Below, piece by piece: positions 15,129 to 25,058 of a stretch of 64,000 nt of DNA (positions are counted from its first letter, which is position 1; the number at the start of each line of letters is the position of its first letter). Source of the stretch: Haloarcula amylovorans. Lineage in GTDB: Archaea; Halobacteriota; Halobacteria; Halobacteriales; Haloarculaceae. Under the pieces are notes generated by a model that was not told the origin of the DNA, made no database searches, and saw nothing but the letters and a program-made list of their open reading frames with translations. The translations under genes were made by a program, and so were the position numbers. The stretch lies in contig NZ_SRIF01000003.1 of assembly GCF_004681185.1 (NCBI RefSeq), forward strand, positions 246,330 to 310,329. The letters are read 5' to 3'.

Positions 15129-16304
15129 CTATAGCAAAGAAAGCGCTTGCTCGATGTCATGGATCAGATCGGTGCTATCCTCAATACCCACAGGCATTCG
15201 GACTAATGAGTCGGAGACCCCCGCAGCACGTCGCTCTTCCGGTGAAATAAACGATGCAGACATCGTCCACGGATGATCAACGAGAGATTCTACACCGCCC
15301 AGACTCACAGCTACAGTAAATACTTCTAATTCCTCGATGAAAGCTCTAGTTTCGGCTTCCGAAGCGTCTAACTCGAAGGAGACGATTCCGCCAAACCCCT
15401 CCATTTGTTGCCTGGCGAGGTCGTGTTGGGGGTGCGATTCGAGGCCTGGATAGTGGACCACCTGTACCTTGGGGTGGTCAGCGAAGAACGCCGCGATTGC
15501 TTGGGCGTTCGCTTCGTGTTGTTCCATCCTGAGTGGGAGTGTCTTCATTCCTCGTAGCACGAGGTACGCGTCGAATGGCGATAATGCATTCCCGAAGACG
15601 TATTCTTGCAGCGTCGAAACCCTGTCTGCTATCGCCGAATTATTTGTGGCGACAGCACCACCTGTCGAATCACTATGACCGTTCAGGTATTTTGTCGTAC
15701 TATGAACGACGACGTCGGCGCCCAATTCTAATGGTTGTTGTAAATATGGGGTCGCAAACGTGTTATCCACGCAAAGTGGAATTTCATGCGCCTCGGCTAC
15801 ATTAGCCAGTTCGGAGAGATCACACAGTTTCAACAGCGGATTCGTAGGAGATTCCATCCACAAGAGGGCCGTATCGTCTCTGACGTGTTCTTCGACGGTT
15901 TCTGGGCTTCTTGCGTCTACGTACTCCACTTCGACGCCCAATACGTCCCTAAATAGATCCTCAAGAAGCAGCCTCGTGCCGCCATACACACCATCGAACG
16001 CTACGAGGTGGTCGCCTGGGTCACAGAGCGCGAGAGCAGTCGTCGTTATCGCTGCTGTCCCGGAATTGAATGCGATAGCTTCTGACCCACCTGTGAGACG
16101 AGCGAGCCGCGATTCCAGTGCATCTCGGGTCGGGTTTCCAAACCGGGCATACTTGTATCCGTTTTTCGGCTCTCCAGGGGCCTCCATTTCGTGGTGTGTA
16201 GCCAAGTGAATCGGTGACACCACATCCCCCGAGAGATACTGCTGTTCACCAGTCGTTTCACCTCGATGAACCGCTTCAGTTGCGAATCTAAATGTCTCAG
16301 TCAT
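15129..16304 (-). CDS. Cystathionine gamma-synthase/lyase-family PLP enzyme, paralogue 1
   Basis: A 391-residue Cys/Met-metabolism PLP enzyme. It shows YKYARFGNPTRDALE (the Arg/Tyr loop), SGTAAITTTALAL and YGGT near the cofactor, WMESPTNPLL, VVDNTFATPY and the Schiff-base Lys in HSTTKYLNGHSD. The end has SLGGVESLVDHPWTMS and a C-terminal small domain. It could be cystathionine gamma-synthase, gamma-lyase or methionine gamma-lyase; the sequence alone does not decide. ATG 16304 (MTETFRFATEAVHRG) is the standard start. It follows the acyl-CoA dehydrogenase gene after 10 bases, so the two are probably co-transcribed. A second paralogue lies at 52588-53763. Confidence 0.9.
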   Translation of the reverse strand: MTETFRFATEAVHRGETTGEQQYLSGDVVSPIHLATHHEMEAPGEPKNGYKYARFGNPTRDALESRLARLTGGSEAIAFNSGTAAITTTALALCDPGDHLVAFDGVYGGTRLLLEDLFRDVLGVEVEYVDARSPETVEEHVRDDTALLWMESPTNPLLKLCDLSELANVAEAHEIPLCVDNTFATPYLQQPLELGADVVVHSTTKYLNGHSDSTGGAVATNNSAIADRVSTLQEYVFGNALSPFDAYLVLRGMKTLPLRMEQHEANAQAIAAFFADHPKVQVVHYPGLESHPQHDLARQQMEGFGGIVSFELDASEAETRAFIEELEVFTVAVSLGGVESLVDHPWTMSASFISPEERRAAGVSDSLVRMPVGIEDSTDLIHDIEQALSLL

Positions 16305-16314
16305 AATTTGTGTC

Positions 16315-17454
16315 CTATTTGGGGCGGTCAGCGTACACAGCCTCAGCGACCGTATCCTTGTGGCCTTCGTTGGGTCCGCCAGCAATCGTCAGCAGTCGAG
16401 CGTCTCGGAGATACCGCTCCACGTGTGTTTCCGTCGTGTAGCCGATGCCGCCGTGAAGTTGCATGGCTTCGTTGGCGTTATCTACGGCTGCCTGTGTCGC
16501 AACCACCTTCGCCATGCTGAACTCTCGGGTCGTGTCGTGCCCCTGGTCAGCACGATCCGCTGCACGCAGCGTCAGCAGTCGTGCGGTATCTACCCGCTGG
16601 GCCATCTCGCCAACCTTCCACTTGACGCCCTGAAAATCACCGATGGGATGGTCGAACTGCTCTCGTTGACTGGTGTACGCGACTGTATCATCGAGTGCAG
16701 CGCGTGCGATTCCGACGCCACGAGCTGGCACATTCACTCCCGTCTGGAGGTTGTTGCGCTGGATATAGGCTTCTCCAACCTCACCGATTCGCTGCTGGTC
16801 CGGGACGCGTACATCTGAGAGTGTTGCTTTAGGAGATTTTACGGTACGAGCGCCGAGCGTATTCCAGACCTGCTCAACGTCGAATTCGCTGGTCGGAACG
16901 AGGAAGGCGGTAATGTTGTGGGGGCTCTCTTGCTCGGGGTCAGTTTTCGCATACGTAAGGACGTAATCAGCGTGGAGGAAGTTAGTGAGCCATTGTTTGT
17001 GTCCACTCAAGACCCACTCGTCGCCCTCCCTTTCGGCAGTTGTCTCCAGCCCCGATTTGTCACTCCCGGCATTCTCTTCACTCAATCCGAGAACCCCGAC
17101 AGTGTCGTACGTGGCCATCGACGGAAGATAGGTATCCCGCTGTTCCTGAGTGCCGAATCGTTGGATGGCTTCGGCGACACCGAGATGCAGGGCGAGCGCG
17201 CTTGCGACGGGCATGAGTGCGGCGGACAGTTCTTCGGTCATAATCGAGAGTTCAAGCATACCCTCGCCCAACCCGCCGTATTCTTCCGGTAGCGTTATGC
17301 CTGCGTATCCGCGGTTACCAAGCTCGTTGAGGATTTCAGTTGGATATTCCTCTGCTTGGTCCAACTCAATAGCCTGTGGCTTGATGACATCCTGTGCGTA
17401 CTGGCGGACTTCATCTCGGAGTCGCCGTTGCTCTTCAGTGAATTGGAATTTCAT
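16315..17454 (-). CDS. Acyl-CoA dehydrogenase
   Basis: A 379-residue flavoenzyme that introduces the alpha-beta double bond in acyl-CoA. The N-terminal helical domain begins MKFQFTEEQRRLRDEVRQYA. The middle barrel has VGVLGLSEENAGSD and GHKQWLTN. The C-terminal domain has YTSQREQFDHPIGDFQG and HGGIGYTTETHVERYLRDAR, which contains the catalytic Glu at the usual short/branched-chain position (GYTTE). The gene is followed after 10 bases by the PLP enzyme. With a PLP gamma-lyase this could be a route from a sulfur amino acid to a short acyl-CoA, but this is inference. The MaoC hydratase upstream is dead. Confidence 0.9.
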   Translation of the reverse strand: MKFQFTEEQRRLRDEVRQYAQDVIKPQAIELDQAEEYPTEILNELGNRGYAGITLPEEYGGLGEGMLELSIMTEELSAALMPVASALALHLGVAEAIQRFGTQEQRDTYLPSMATYDTVGVLGLSEENAGSDKSGLETTAEREGDEWVLSGHKQWLTNFLHADYVLTYAKTDPEQESPHNITAFLVPTSEFDVEQVWNTLGARTVKSPKATLSDVRVPDQQRIGEVGEAYIQRNNLQTGVNVPARGVGIARAALDDTVAYTSQREQFDHPIGDFQGVKWKVGEMAQRVDTARLLTLRAADRADQGHDTTREFSMAKVVATQAAVDNANEAMQLHGGIGYTTETHVERYLRDARLLTIAGGPNEGHKDTVAEAVYADRPK

Positions 17455-17652
17455 TGGAATGAATTACTATTTCTATCGGTAACACCGTGTGGTTCCACGT
17501 ATTTGACATAGGTGGTACTTTGAGAAGTCATTTTGGGGGTTTTAGAGCACTGGTTGTTCGACGGTCTCTTCCAGATTTTGTCGTTCAACTGATGCGGTAG
17601 CACGGAGTCCCCTACTGCCGACTACGAATTGAGTCGGTAGCTAGTTCGGCAA

Positions 17653-18299
17653 CTACTGTTTACGACGGGGAGGAGGCCAGGCGCGCTCATCCGTCCCCTC
17701 CTCGGGGAGTTCGTCGATCAGGACCACCGCTTCACCGTCAATGAGCACGCTGACATCGTTGACGACACGCGTCGAGAGCCGGTATTGGGCATCACCCAGG
17801 TCTTCGACGATCTCACACTCTGCTGTTACCCAGTGACCCACCCGGACTGGATTGTGGAACTCTAAAGCTTACGAGAAATAGACCGTCACGCCGGGCAGCC
17901 GTGCCAGCGCCGCAGAGATCAGCCCCTAACAAGCGTGCCGTGAACGATTTGGTCATCAAAGCGAGTTTTTTCGGCGAACTCGTCGTCGAGATGGAGCGGA
18001 TTCGTATCTCCGCTGGCGGCGGCGAACTGCCGGACATCCTCGTCTGTAATCGTCTTCGTGAATGTAACCCGATCGCCGATGCTGAGGTGTGCTCGACGGG
18101 TACCAGTCTGCTCGACATCCCAACTAGGGAGGGTATCGCCTGGCTCGACTTGGGAAGCTGGCTCGGAGGAGTCGGTCTCAGTGGGAGAGACACCGGCAAC
18201 AGCGAAAGCGGCACGAGTTGCGGCCAAGTGGCACTCCAACAGGTATGCCCACACAGCATTCCCCCACTCAAGTGATCTCTCAAAATGCCAGGAAACCAT
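17653..18299 (-). pseudogene. MaoC-like (R)-enoyl-CoA hydratase pseudogene
   Basis: The N-terminal part starts at ATG 18299 and carries the MaoC hot-dog signature (IGDRVTFTKTITDEDVRQFA, then SGDTNPLHLDDEFAEKTRFD, then QIVHGTLV). After HGTLVRG the frame hits TGA. In the adjacent frame the protein continues LISAALARLPGVTVYFS, then meets an in-frame TAA, and resumes ALEFHNPVRVGHWVTAE to the stop at 17653. So there is one frameshift near 17935 and one nonsense codon near 17870. The catalytic Asp and His (D-x4-H) are intact in the N-terminal piece. It was probably a PhaJ-like hydratase for PHA supply or beta-oxidation, in the same neighbourhood as the acyl-CoA dehydrogenase. Confidence 0.85.
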
Positions 18300-18538
18300 A
18301 GGACAGAGTATCTAGTACGAACCCTGTGTATATATTCTCCACCTAATACGAAATAGATTATTGAGTGAAAATCATCACGAGCGAATGGGTTAGATATTGA
18401 ACTGGGGTGCCCTCATATGCCATAAAACAGCCGTTTCGTACGTGTGTATCTAATAGCGGTTGTCCCCAGTCGTCAATATGACAAGTCGCTATTCAGAAGA
18501 AACTTGTATAGGAATGGAGTTCATTGGTAACATTACCC

Positions 18539-19078
18539 ATGATCGATGGAAGGGGTGAGAATCTCAAGATCGACTGCTATGTGCGCGCGGACCCACGTCC
18601 GGAGTCAGTAAATAGACTGGTTGCGCGGTTACACGACCTGGCCAGCACTGGCGTTGTGACGGAGCTAACAGTCCACTCGTGGCCGTCTAGAGTGGACCTT
18701 GATGCCACCGCGAACGACCAGGTCCTGGAGATCTATAGACAGTTCGAACAGTGGGCAGCAAGTCACAACGCGAAGATTCATCCGCCGTTCACCGTCCGCC
18801 ACATTAATTCGACCATGACGGGGGACACTCGATATGAACTCGTCACCCCAGTGCTCTGTCTCGCCCTGTCTATCTCTCAGGACCTTACCGGTGTCGTCCC
18901 CCACACAGCGGCTGGCAAGACGTACACGGCCCAGGATGTGGTCGACACGCTCGAAGCGGGGGATGCACTCGACACACTCAGCCCAGCCATTCAAATACCC
19001 CCACATCATGATGATGAACACGCCAAGATCGATGCCTCTGCTTCAGACGACCCACCGATCGTTCCCGATCCCCCGTGA
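18539..19078 (+). CDS. Conserved haloarchaeal protein, possible regulator
   Basis: A 179-residue soluble protein. The core reads LKIDCYVRADPRPESVNRLV, then TELTVHSWPSRVDL, FEQWAASHNAKIHPPF and YELVTPVLCLALSISQDLTG. This alternation of beta strands and helices resembles a family of haloarchaeal proteins often labelled as HTH domain-containing, but I cannot see a clear recognition helix. The C-terminus is acidic and disordered, with a His-rich patch (PPHHDDEH). ATG at 18539 is chosen; the longer frame starts with TTG. The 240 bases upstream are AT-rich and presumably hold its promoter. Confidence 0.6.
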   Translation: MIDGRGENLKIDCYVRADPRPESVNRLVARLHDLASTGVVTELTVHSWPSRVDLDATANDQVLEIYRQFEQWAASHNAKIHPPFTVRHINSTMTGDTRYELVTPVLCLALSISQDLTGVVPHTAAGKTYTAQDVVDTLEAGDALDTLSPAIQIPPHHDDEHAKIDASASDDPPIVPDPP

Positions 19079-19362
19079 CAGCCATCTTGCTGAATGAAGA
19101 GTGGGACCTTTACAGGAAGTGCCGGAGGCGGCAGTATAGCGAGGGCGGTGACCTCCTTCCCTCTCCTTGTGCTGCCGGACGGCCTCGGCGATGACCGTCT
19201 GCAACAGTCGGACGATCCGGTCACGCGCTCGCTCTAGTCTATGATTTAGAAGATTCGCTCCTCCGAAAGTGGGAAGTCGAGACACACTCGAGCACTCTCT
19301 TGCAGATCACGCAATACCTTGCGTAATGTGCAAAATGATTGGATCGTTCGTGAGCGGACTCC

Positions 19363-22206
19363 TTACTCTGCCATCGCTGCCCTCGCAAGATTCGCCAGCT
19401 TCGCCCTTGACAGCGGCTCTATCCCGACCCGCTCACCCTCGGCAGTGTAGAACAGACTCGCCGTCACGTCCCGCTCATCGAACCACTCGTCCACGACGTG
19501 GTAGTACACACTGAGTTGCTTCCGATACTCCCCTTCACCGTGTCGCCCAAGATCGGTCTTGAAATCGATGATCTCCACCGTCCCATCCCGAATATGCACG
19601 AGATCCACGATCCCGGAGATCGTCACCTGCTCACCGTCGACAGTCAACGGCAGATACACATCTTCCTCTAGCCGTAATTCCCCGGCAAGCGAATCAAGCA
19701 ACGTCGCAACGTTACGCTCATCAGCGTTCGATGGCGTAACGTCCTCCCCAAGCGCATACTGCTCAGCGAACTCGTGCGTTCGCGTCCCAAACTCCGTCCC
19801 ACGCCCATCCTCAACGTCGTCGAACACATCATCACGCATCAACGTATGTGGTGAGTGGCCAACCGGTCCGTCCGGCGTCAGCACTGAAATCTGCAATCGC
19901 TTCTGGGCCGTGTCACTGACACCATCCTCCTGAACATCGGGTTCCATCGACTCGATCTCCACAGGCAGTTCCTCCAAGAACGTATTCGGCTTCCCGCCAG
20001 CCGCAAAGACGAGATGACTCTCCGCACGCGTCATCGCCACGTAGAGCAACCGCCGTTCCTCGTCGTAGCCACGTGGCAAACACTTCTGCAACACGTCGGT
20101 CCGCCAGGTATCGTAGATGTGGGGATGGCCATGATCCGCACCGAAGACCTTCCGTTGGCGTACTCCGATCGGCTCATCGAACGTGATTACCCCACTATCC
20201 CCACCCGATGGCGGAAACCGACGTTCGTTCATATTCGCCAGCACAACAATGGGATGTTCGAGCCCCTTCGCGGCGTGAATCGTCTGGACAGTCACCGAGT
20301 TCACGCCAGCACTGGCATGTACGTCCTGGGTCTGGCCACTCTCGATCCCTCGTTCGATAAAGCGAATAAGCTCACCACGAGTTACGGTGGTCGTGCTGTG
20401 CAGTGATTGGATTGTCGTCAACAAGACGTCGGCCGTCGCTCCGTCGTAGCCATACCGAGCACACACTCGCTTGGCAACCCCACCGACCGTCTCCAAGGAC
20501 TCTAACTCCGTCTTGAACGTCTGCATATTGGCCGGATATGCCTCGGTCTCGAGAAGTTGGTGCACTTCATCTAGCGTATACCCAGCCTCCTCAAGGACGA
20601 CTGCCCAGCCACGCTCCGCATTGGACTCGAGAACCCGCAACCATGCTAACAACAGCTTCGCCGGATCGGTCCGGAACAGTTCGATCCCACCCTCGTATGC
20701 CATCGGCACCTCGTACTCGTCAGCAGCGGCCAGCAGCTCTCGGCCGAAGTCACGGGTTCGCGTGAGCACGGCGATGTCGCCGTACTCCGGCGCCCGCAAC
20801 TCACCGTCCTCCTCGACCTGGTACTCACTGTTGCCGACAATTTCCTGCAATTTCGTCAGGACCGCTTCGTGTTCGTCCTCGTGACTGAGTGCCTCGATTC
20901 GGGAGTTTTCATGAACCGTATTGGACGAGAGCGACACGATGCGTTCCTGCACTGCCGCAGTATCGACCTCGTCTGAACTCGCTGCGGGTGTCACCAGACT
21001 GTGTTCGGCAAAGTCCAGAATGGCCTGTGTCGAACGGTAGTTCTCAACCAGTTCAAGATCGGTGATTGGCCGGAGCTCCCACGAGACTCGCTCATAATCT
21101 TCGTTCAGATCCGCGACAAAGTGATCCAGTCGCGCCTCGAATTCAGTGATGTTCTCGACAGCCGCATACTGGAACGAATAGATACTCTGCTTCCAGTCCC
21201 CGACGACACAGAGGTTGTTCGTACCCGCAAGCAACAGAGCCAACTTGAACTGAATGGCGCTCGAGTCCTGGAACTCGTCGATCATCGTGTACTCGTAGTC
21301 GATCGACTCCCGGAGCTGGTGGTCCTCACACAACAGGACAAACGCAAACAACTGGAGAAAGCTGAAGTTCAGGTAGTTCCGACTGAGCGCGAATTCGAGA
21401 TACTCGTAATAGACGTCGTGGACGAACTGCTTCAGCACCTCCCGATCGGCCTCGAACACCTGCTGGGCAACATCCTCGGGAACTTGCTTTGTGCCCCGTT
21501 CGCCACGAAGCGCAGCTTTCGCCGGCGCATCCGGCTGGTAACATGTATCTTTTCCGTAGCTGCCGAGTTTCGAGCGCAGCCGGGACTGCTTGCTCCCGCC
21601 GTTCCGTGGCTGGTTCAGCTCGTCGAACACATCCTTGAAGGCCGCAAAATCCCCATCCAGATGGCGTTCACCACCGCGATACCAGCCATCAGCCGTCGGA
21701 AAGACGCCCTTCGCGGCGAGCTGCTTGAGCAAACCCAGAAGCTCGTCTGGCTCCTCGATAGCTCGAAATAGATCGTCGTACTCGGGATGGGCATCAGCAA
21801 ACTGACGGATAAACTCCCGAAACTGTGTCTGCTCGACGTTTTCATCCTCGAGGAGCCGTGTCGACCCCGTGATCCGATCGTCGATGCCCAGATGCGTCGG
21901 GGCCTCGAAGCCGTGTTCCATGAGAATGTCGTGACAGAGGCTGTGAAACGTCTGGATCGGGGCTTCCGAGAGGTCACGCATCCCGTACTCACAATGGCCG
22001 ACGATGCGGTCTTTCATCTCGGTCGCGGCGTTGTTCGTAAACGTCACCAATAGGACGTCCTCTGGCTCGACATCGTCTTGGCCGACGATTTCGGCATATC
22101 GTCGCGTGACGGTGAACGTCTTGCCCGTCCCCGCTCCGGCATCGACAACGTGCAGTCCGTCGGTACTGTCGATCAGTTGCTGTTGTTGGTCGTTCGGCGA
22201 TGTCAT
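19363..22206 (-). CDS. AddA-like UvrD-family helicase with C-terminal RecB-type nuclease domain
   Basis: A 947-residue superfamily-1A helicase-nuclease. Motif I is DAGAGTGKT (residues about 22-30), motif II is MIDEFQDSS, motif V is TIHAAKGLEHP, and motif VI is RRLLYVAMTRAESHL. Near the C-terminus (about 870-925) a PD-(D/E)XK nuclease is visible: ISGIVDLVHIRDGTVEIIDF followed by KTD, then QLSVYYHVV. It is shorter than bacterial AddA (over 1,200 residues). Its gene overlaps the upstream AddB-like gene by ATGA, so the two form a complex-type operon for processing double-strand ends. It may serve recombination or defence against invading DNA. Confidence 0.85.
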   Translation of the reverse strand: MTSPNDQQQQLIDSTDGLHVVDAGAGTGKTFTVTRRYAEIVGQDDVEPEDVLLVTFTNNAATEMKDRIVGHCEYGMRDLSEAPIQTFHSLCHDILMEHGFEAPTHLGIDDRITGSTRLLEDENVEQTQFREFIRQFADAHPEYDDLFRAIEEPDELLGLLKQLAAKGVFPTADGWYRGGERHLDGDFAAFKDVFDELNQPRNGGSKQSRLRSKLGSYGKDTCYQPDAPAKAALRGERGTKQVPEDVAQQVFEADREVLKQFVHDVYYEYLEFALSRNYLNFSFLQLFAFVLLCEDHQLRESIDYEYTMIDEFQDSSAIQFKLALLLAGTNNLCVVGDWKQSIYSFQYAAVENITEFEARLDHFVADLNEDYERVSWELRPITDLELVENYRSTQAILDFAEHSLVTPAASSDEVDTAAVQERIVSLSSNTVHENSRIEALSHEDEHEAVLTKLQEIVGNSEYQVEEDGELRAPEYGDIAVLTRTRDFGRELLAAADEYEVPMAYEGGIELFRTDPAKLLLAWLRVLESNAERGWAVVLEEAGYTLDEVHQLLETEAYPANMQTFKTELESLETVGGVAKRVCARYGYDGATADVLLTTIQSLHSTTTVTRGELIRFIERGIESGQTQDVHASAGVNSVTVQTIHAAKGLEHPIVVLANMNERRFPPSGGDSGVITFDEPIGVRQRKVFGADHGHPHIYDTWRTDVLQKCLPRGYDEERRLLYVAMTRAESHLVFAAGGKPNTFLEELPVEIESMEPDVQEDGVSDTAQKRLQISVLTPDGPVGHSPHTLMRDDVFDDVEDGRGTEFGTRTHEFAEQYALGEDVTPSNADERNVATLLDSLAGELRLEEDVYLPLTVDGEQVTISGIVDLVHIRDGTVEIIDFKTDLGRHGEGEYRKQLSVYYHVVDEWFDERDVTASLFYTAEGERVGIEPLSRAKLANLARAAMAE

Positions 22207-24791
22207 CGTGAGGCCCCCTCAAGAATGCAGTCCCGGTGATCCACATACCGATAGTTTGGCTCTCCGCCCAGTCCTTCCACTGGGAACCGTTCGTCGCCAG
22301 CCCGACGGGCGTTCAACTCATCAAGCCGATCCTCGACGAATTCCTCGAAGGCACCCACATCGTTGGTGAAGTAGTTCTGGTTACGGATCCGGAGCAAGTG
22401 CCGTAGCGCCTGCTTGCAACCCTTACTCACGTACTTGTAGTCGCCAACGTCTGCCTGCATGCGCTCGATAAGCGCTTGCCCAAATGGGGAGGCGATGAGT
22501 TCGTCGCTGTCGCGTGTCGCTGGGAACTCCTCAGCCTCAAGCATAGTCTGGTACGTCTCGTAGTCTATCTTCGAGAAGGTCTTATTGCAGTCGTTCGCTG
22601 CGTCTTCCTGTAGCTCCGTGAAGACGGCTGGCCGCGCGATATACTCCCCATAGGAGCACGGATAGTACGATACCGTCGTAAGACAGTCGTCCAGTGACGC
22701 TTCACCAGTCACAAGATCATCGAGCGTCTCCAAGAAATGGAAGAACGTGAACTGGAGCTTCTGATCAGGCTGTTCAGTGCGATAGTGGGCCAGATACAGC
22801 AACGCCTGGAAGTTCGGCGTATCACTTGGTGGATCAAGTGACGAGTCTTTGACCACCGAGTAGGCCGATTGCTTCGACCCGCTCTTGTAGTCGAGGAGCT
22901 GGGCCGGGCCATGGACGAGATCGATCTTCCCCTTGAGACTAATCTCGTCGTTTTCGAACCAGCACTCCGTGTGGGGCGTCTCGACTGGCCGGTCGTAATA
23001 CTGTGCGAAGAAATTCTCTCCCCAGCCACCGTCAGCTGTGAGAAACGCCTCACCCTGCGGTGGATTCTTGTCGAGATACTCGACGATCGTCTGGAGCCCG
23101 AGGCGGTATTCGGTGCGCCGAACATCTCGATCCACACGCCGCAGGAACGGGGCAACTTCCTCAAGCATGACATCCGCGACTGCATCGAGCTCGTCCTCGG
23201 TAATCTGATCGGGATGTGCCACGTAGAACTCCGCAAAGTCATGGAAGAGATTTCCTTCGGCGAAGTGGTCTTTGTCGGGCCCGTCGACGAGCCGGCTATA
23301 GAAGTAATCACGAGGAGAGTTGACATAGGTACTGAGACTCGATTGGCTGATGGTCTCGACTGACTCTGTCGGAACATCTAGTGGCTCCGTCTCAAATCCA
23401 TCTTGAGTGGTCTGAGCCGTTCGTGAGTATGGGATCGACTCGAGATCGCTGAACCGCTCGAAGGACTTGTCGACCAGCTCCTCGAAATAGAGACACGGCG
23501 TTACGGGTGTCCCACCAGCAGTGTCCTGGACAAGATAATACTGATCGACGCCGTTCTGCAAGAGCAACTGGAACTGCCGAATATTTCGCTCGAACTCCTG
23601 GTCACTATCGACCCATGGACGACGGGGCGATGAGTGGGTCCAGTCCTCGTCGACGCCAAGATAGAACATAATAGGCCGGTCGACATGGGCGGCGGCTTTC
23701 GCATCCGCGAGCAGTACACCGTCGTTCTCCCGGTTCATCGGGACGTCGTAGGTCTGGAGATAAAATTCGAGTCGGTCGACCGCTGCCTCGGTGACGTAGG
23801 TGTCTAGTAGTCCAAGCGTCGCAAGTTCAGCACGAAACGCATCGAGTTGGCTCTCTGTAACAGCTTCGTACGCATCGATAGCCGCATCGAATGTCGTAGT
23901 ACTGAGCCCATCACGGAACTCCACCAGCCAGTCGGCGGCTGACTCGTCGAGATCCACAAGACGCTTCTCATCGTGCTCAATGTCGATCGACAGTCCCAGC
24001 TGGGTCAATACTGGTCTGACGTCGCTCACCGGTGTCTCGTCGCCCGCATGAGCACTCCGAAGCAGTTGGAGAAAGGCTCGATGGTGTGGCTCGTCAGTGA
24101 AGCCAGGGCCGCCGTAGTAGGGAATATCAGCAGCATCGAGTGCCGATTCGACCAGCGACGAATAGTCGCTAGCTGCGTCGAGTACGACCCCGACCTCGTC
24201 TGCGTTGTCCGTGGTCACGGTCTCAAGCAGTGTATCTACGATCGCGGCTGGCGAGTCGAGAATGCGGAACGGCGGGTGGTCGAACGCGTCGTCAGTAAAC
24301 TGATCGATAGTCTCGTATTCGGCAGGCAAGATTGACCGTTCGAGTTCGGTAAACTGCTGGTATCCTACGACTGCGACGGACGTCTCGGCATCGATCTCAT
24401 ATTCAGTCAGACGACGCGATGTCGTATCCATGTCGGCGATACACTCGACCGCAGTGCGGGTCGCAGCCGTATCGAATGCCTCGTACTCCAAGATCGCATC
24501 GACAGTACCCTGGTGCTCCCAGCACTGGAGTATATTCCCAACGACATAGGAGGCTTCCTTCCAGCTAAGGGCCGTCTGTTCGATGACCTCCAGAAACGCA
24601 AGCCGATCCTCAGCTGCTTCCCGTCGCTGCGCAGCCAGTCGACGTGGGGTAATCGCAAAGGGTCCAAAATGTGGTTTGTCGAGCTGGCGATTCAACGCAC
24701 TCGCCAGCGGGGCATCAGGGACAAGAACGAGATCGAAGTCCGTACACTCCGCATAGAGAGCATCAAGTGGCTTTGCCCGCGTAATAGACAT
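22203..24791 (-). CDS. AddB-like subunit with C-terminal PD-(D/E)XK nuclease
   Basis: An 862-residue partner of the downstream helicase. The N-terminal half resembles an inactivated helicase fold (LVLVPDAPLASALNRQL and VVLDAASDYSSLVESAL) with no Walker A motif, as in AddB. The C-terminal nuclease has SPRDYFYSRLVDG, EGNLFHDFAEFY, then KGKIDLVHGPAQLLDYKSGS with the catalytic Asp and D-x-K. The four Cys that hold the iron-sulfur cluster in bacterial AddB are not visible: the expected Cys before PRDYFY is Ser. The ATGA overlap with the AddA-like gene shows coupling. Functional assignment rests on gene pairing and motifs. Confidence 0.75.
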   Translation of the reverse strand: MSITRAKPLDALYAECTDFDLVLVPDAPLASALNRQLDKPHFGPFAITPRRLAAQRREAAEDRLAFLEVIEQTALSWKEASYVVGNILQCWEHQGTVDAILEYEAFDTAATRTAVECIADMDTTSRRLTEYEIDAETSVAVVGYQQFTELERSILPAEYETIDQFTDDAFDHPPFRILDSPAAIVDTLLETVTTDNADEVGVVLDAASDYSSLVESALDAADIPYYGGPGFTDEPHHRAFLQLLRSAHAGDETPVSDVRPVLTQLGLSIDIEHDEKRLVDLDESAADWLVEFRDGLSTTTFDAAIDAYEAVTESQLDAFRAELATLGLLDTYVTEAAVDRLEFYLQTYDVPMNRENDGVLLADAKAAAHVDRPIMFYLGVDEDWTHSSPRRPWVDSDQEFERNIRQFQLLLQNGVDQYYLVQDTAGGTPVTPCLYFEELVDKSFERFSDLESIPYSRTAQTTQDGFETEPLDVPTESVETISQSSLSTYVNSPRDYFYSRLVDGPDKDHFAEGNLFHDFAEFYVAHPDQITEDELDAVADVMLEEVAPFLRRVDRDVRRTEYRLGLQTIVEYLDKNPPQGEAFLTADGGWGENFFAQYYDRPVETPHTECWFENDEISLKGKIDLVHGPAQLLDYKSGSKQSAYSVVKDSSLDPPSDTPNFQALLYLAHYRTEQPDQKLQFTFFHFLETLDDLVTGEASLDDCLTTVSYYPCSYGEYIARPAVFTELQEDAANDCNKTFSKIDYETYQTMLEAEEFPATRDSDELIASPFGQALIERMQADVGDYKYVSKGCKQALRHLLRIRNQNYFTNDVGAFEEFVEDRLDELNARRAGDERFPVEGLGGEPNYRYVDHRDCILEGASR

Positions 24792-25058
24792 AACATCTGG
24801 AACACAAGTGGTGCGTAAAAATGTATTGTTGAAGACATGCTAAAGTACGTCGGTCTGATCTGCGAAACGCCGATTGCTGTCTCTCTGATTGCTGCTAGCT
24901 CTGCTAGTTTGGGTGACATCCTCTTTGGTGTAACGAGCAGTTCTGAATCGAGCAAGACATCAGACCGAAGAGCTGCTTGCTTCCCAAGCTTGTTAACTAT
25001 TCGACCCATCATAGGAGGAACTGTTTTTATGGATTACTGCTAACGCGGATACAGCCAA
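24792..25058. other. Intergenic region between the AddAB operon and dapF
   Basis: It must hold the divergent promoters of the two units. Short open frames occur on both strands (for example plus 24837 onwards, hydrophobic), but none has recognisable features. I assign no gene. Confidence 0.4.

Noticed and set aside
19043..19285. Minus-strand frame (RARDRIVRLLQTVIAEAVRQ)
   Set aside because: It has one helix-like stretch but no start or family, and it overlaps the end of the plus-strand gene. At most it is a small remnant.
24692..25043. Short frames on both strands before dapF
   Set aside because: Neither has recognisable motifs. The plus-strand one is a hydrophobic low-information peptide, and the region must contain divergent promoters.
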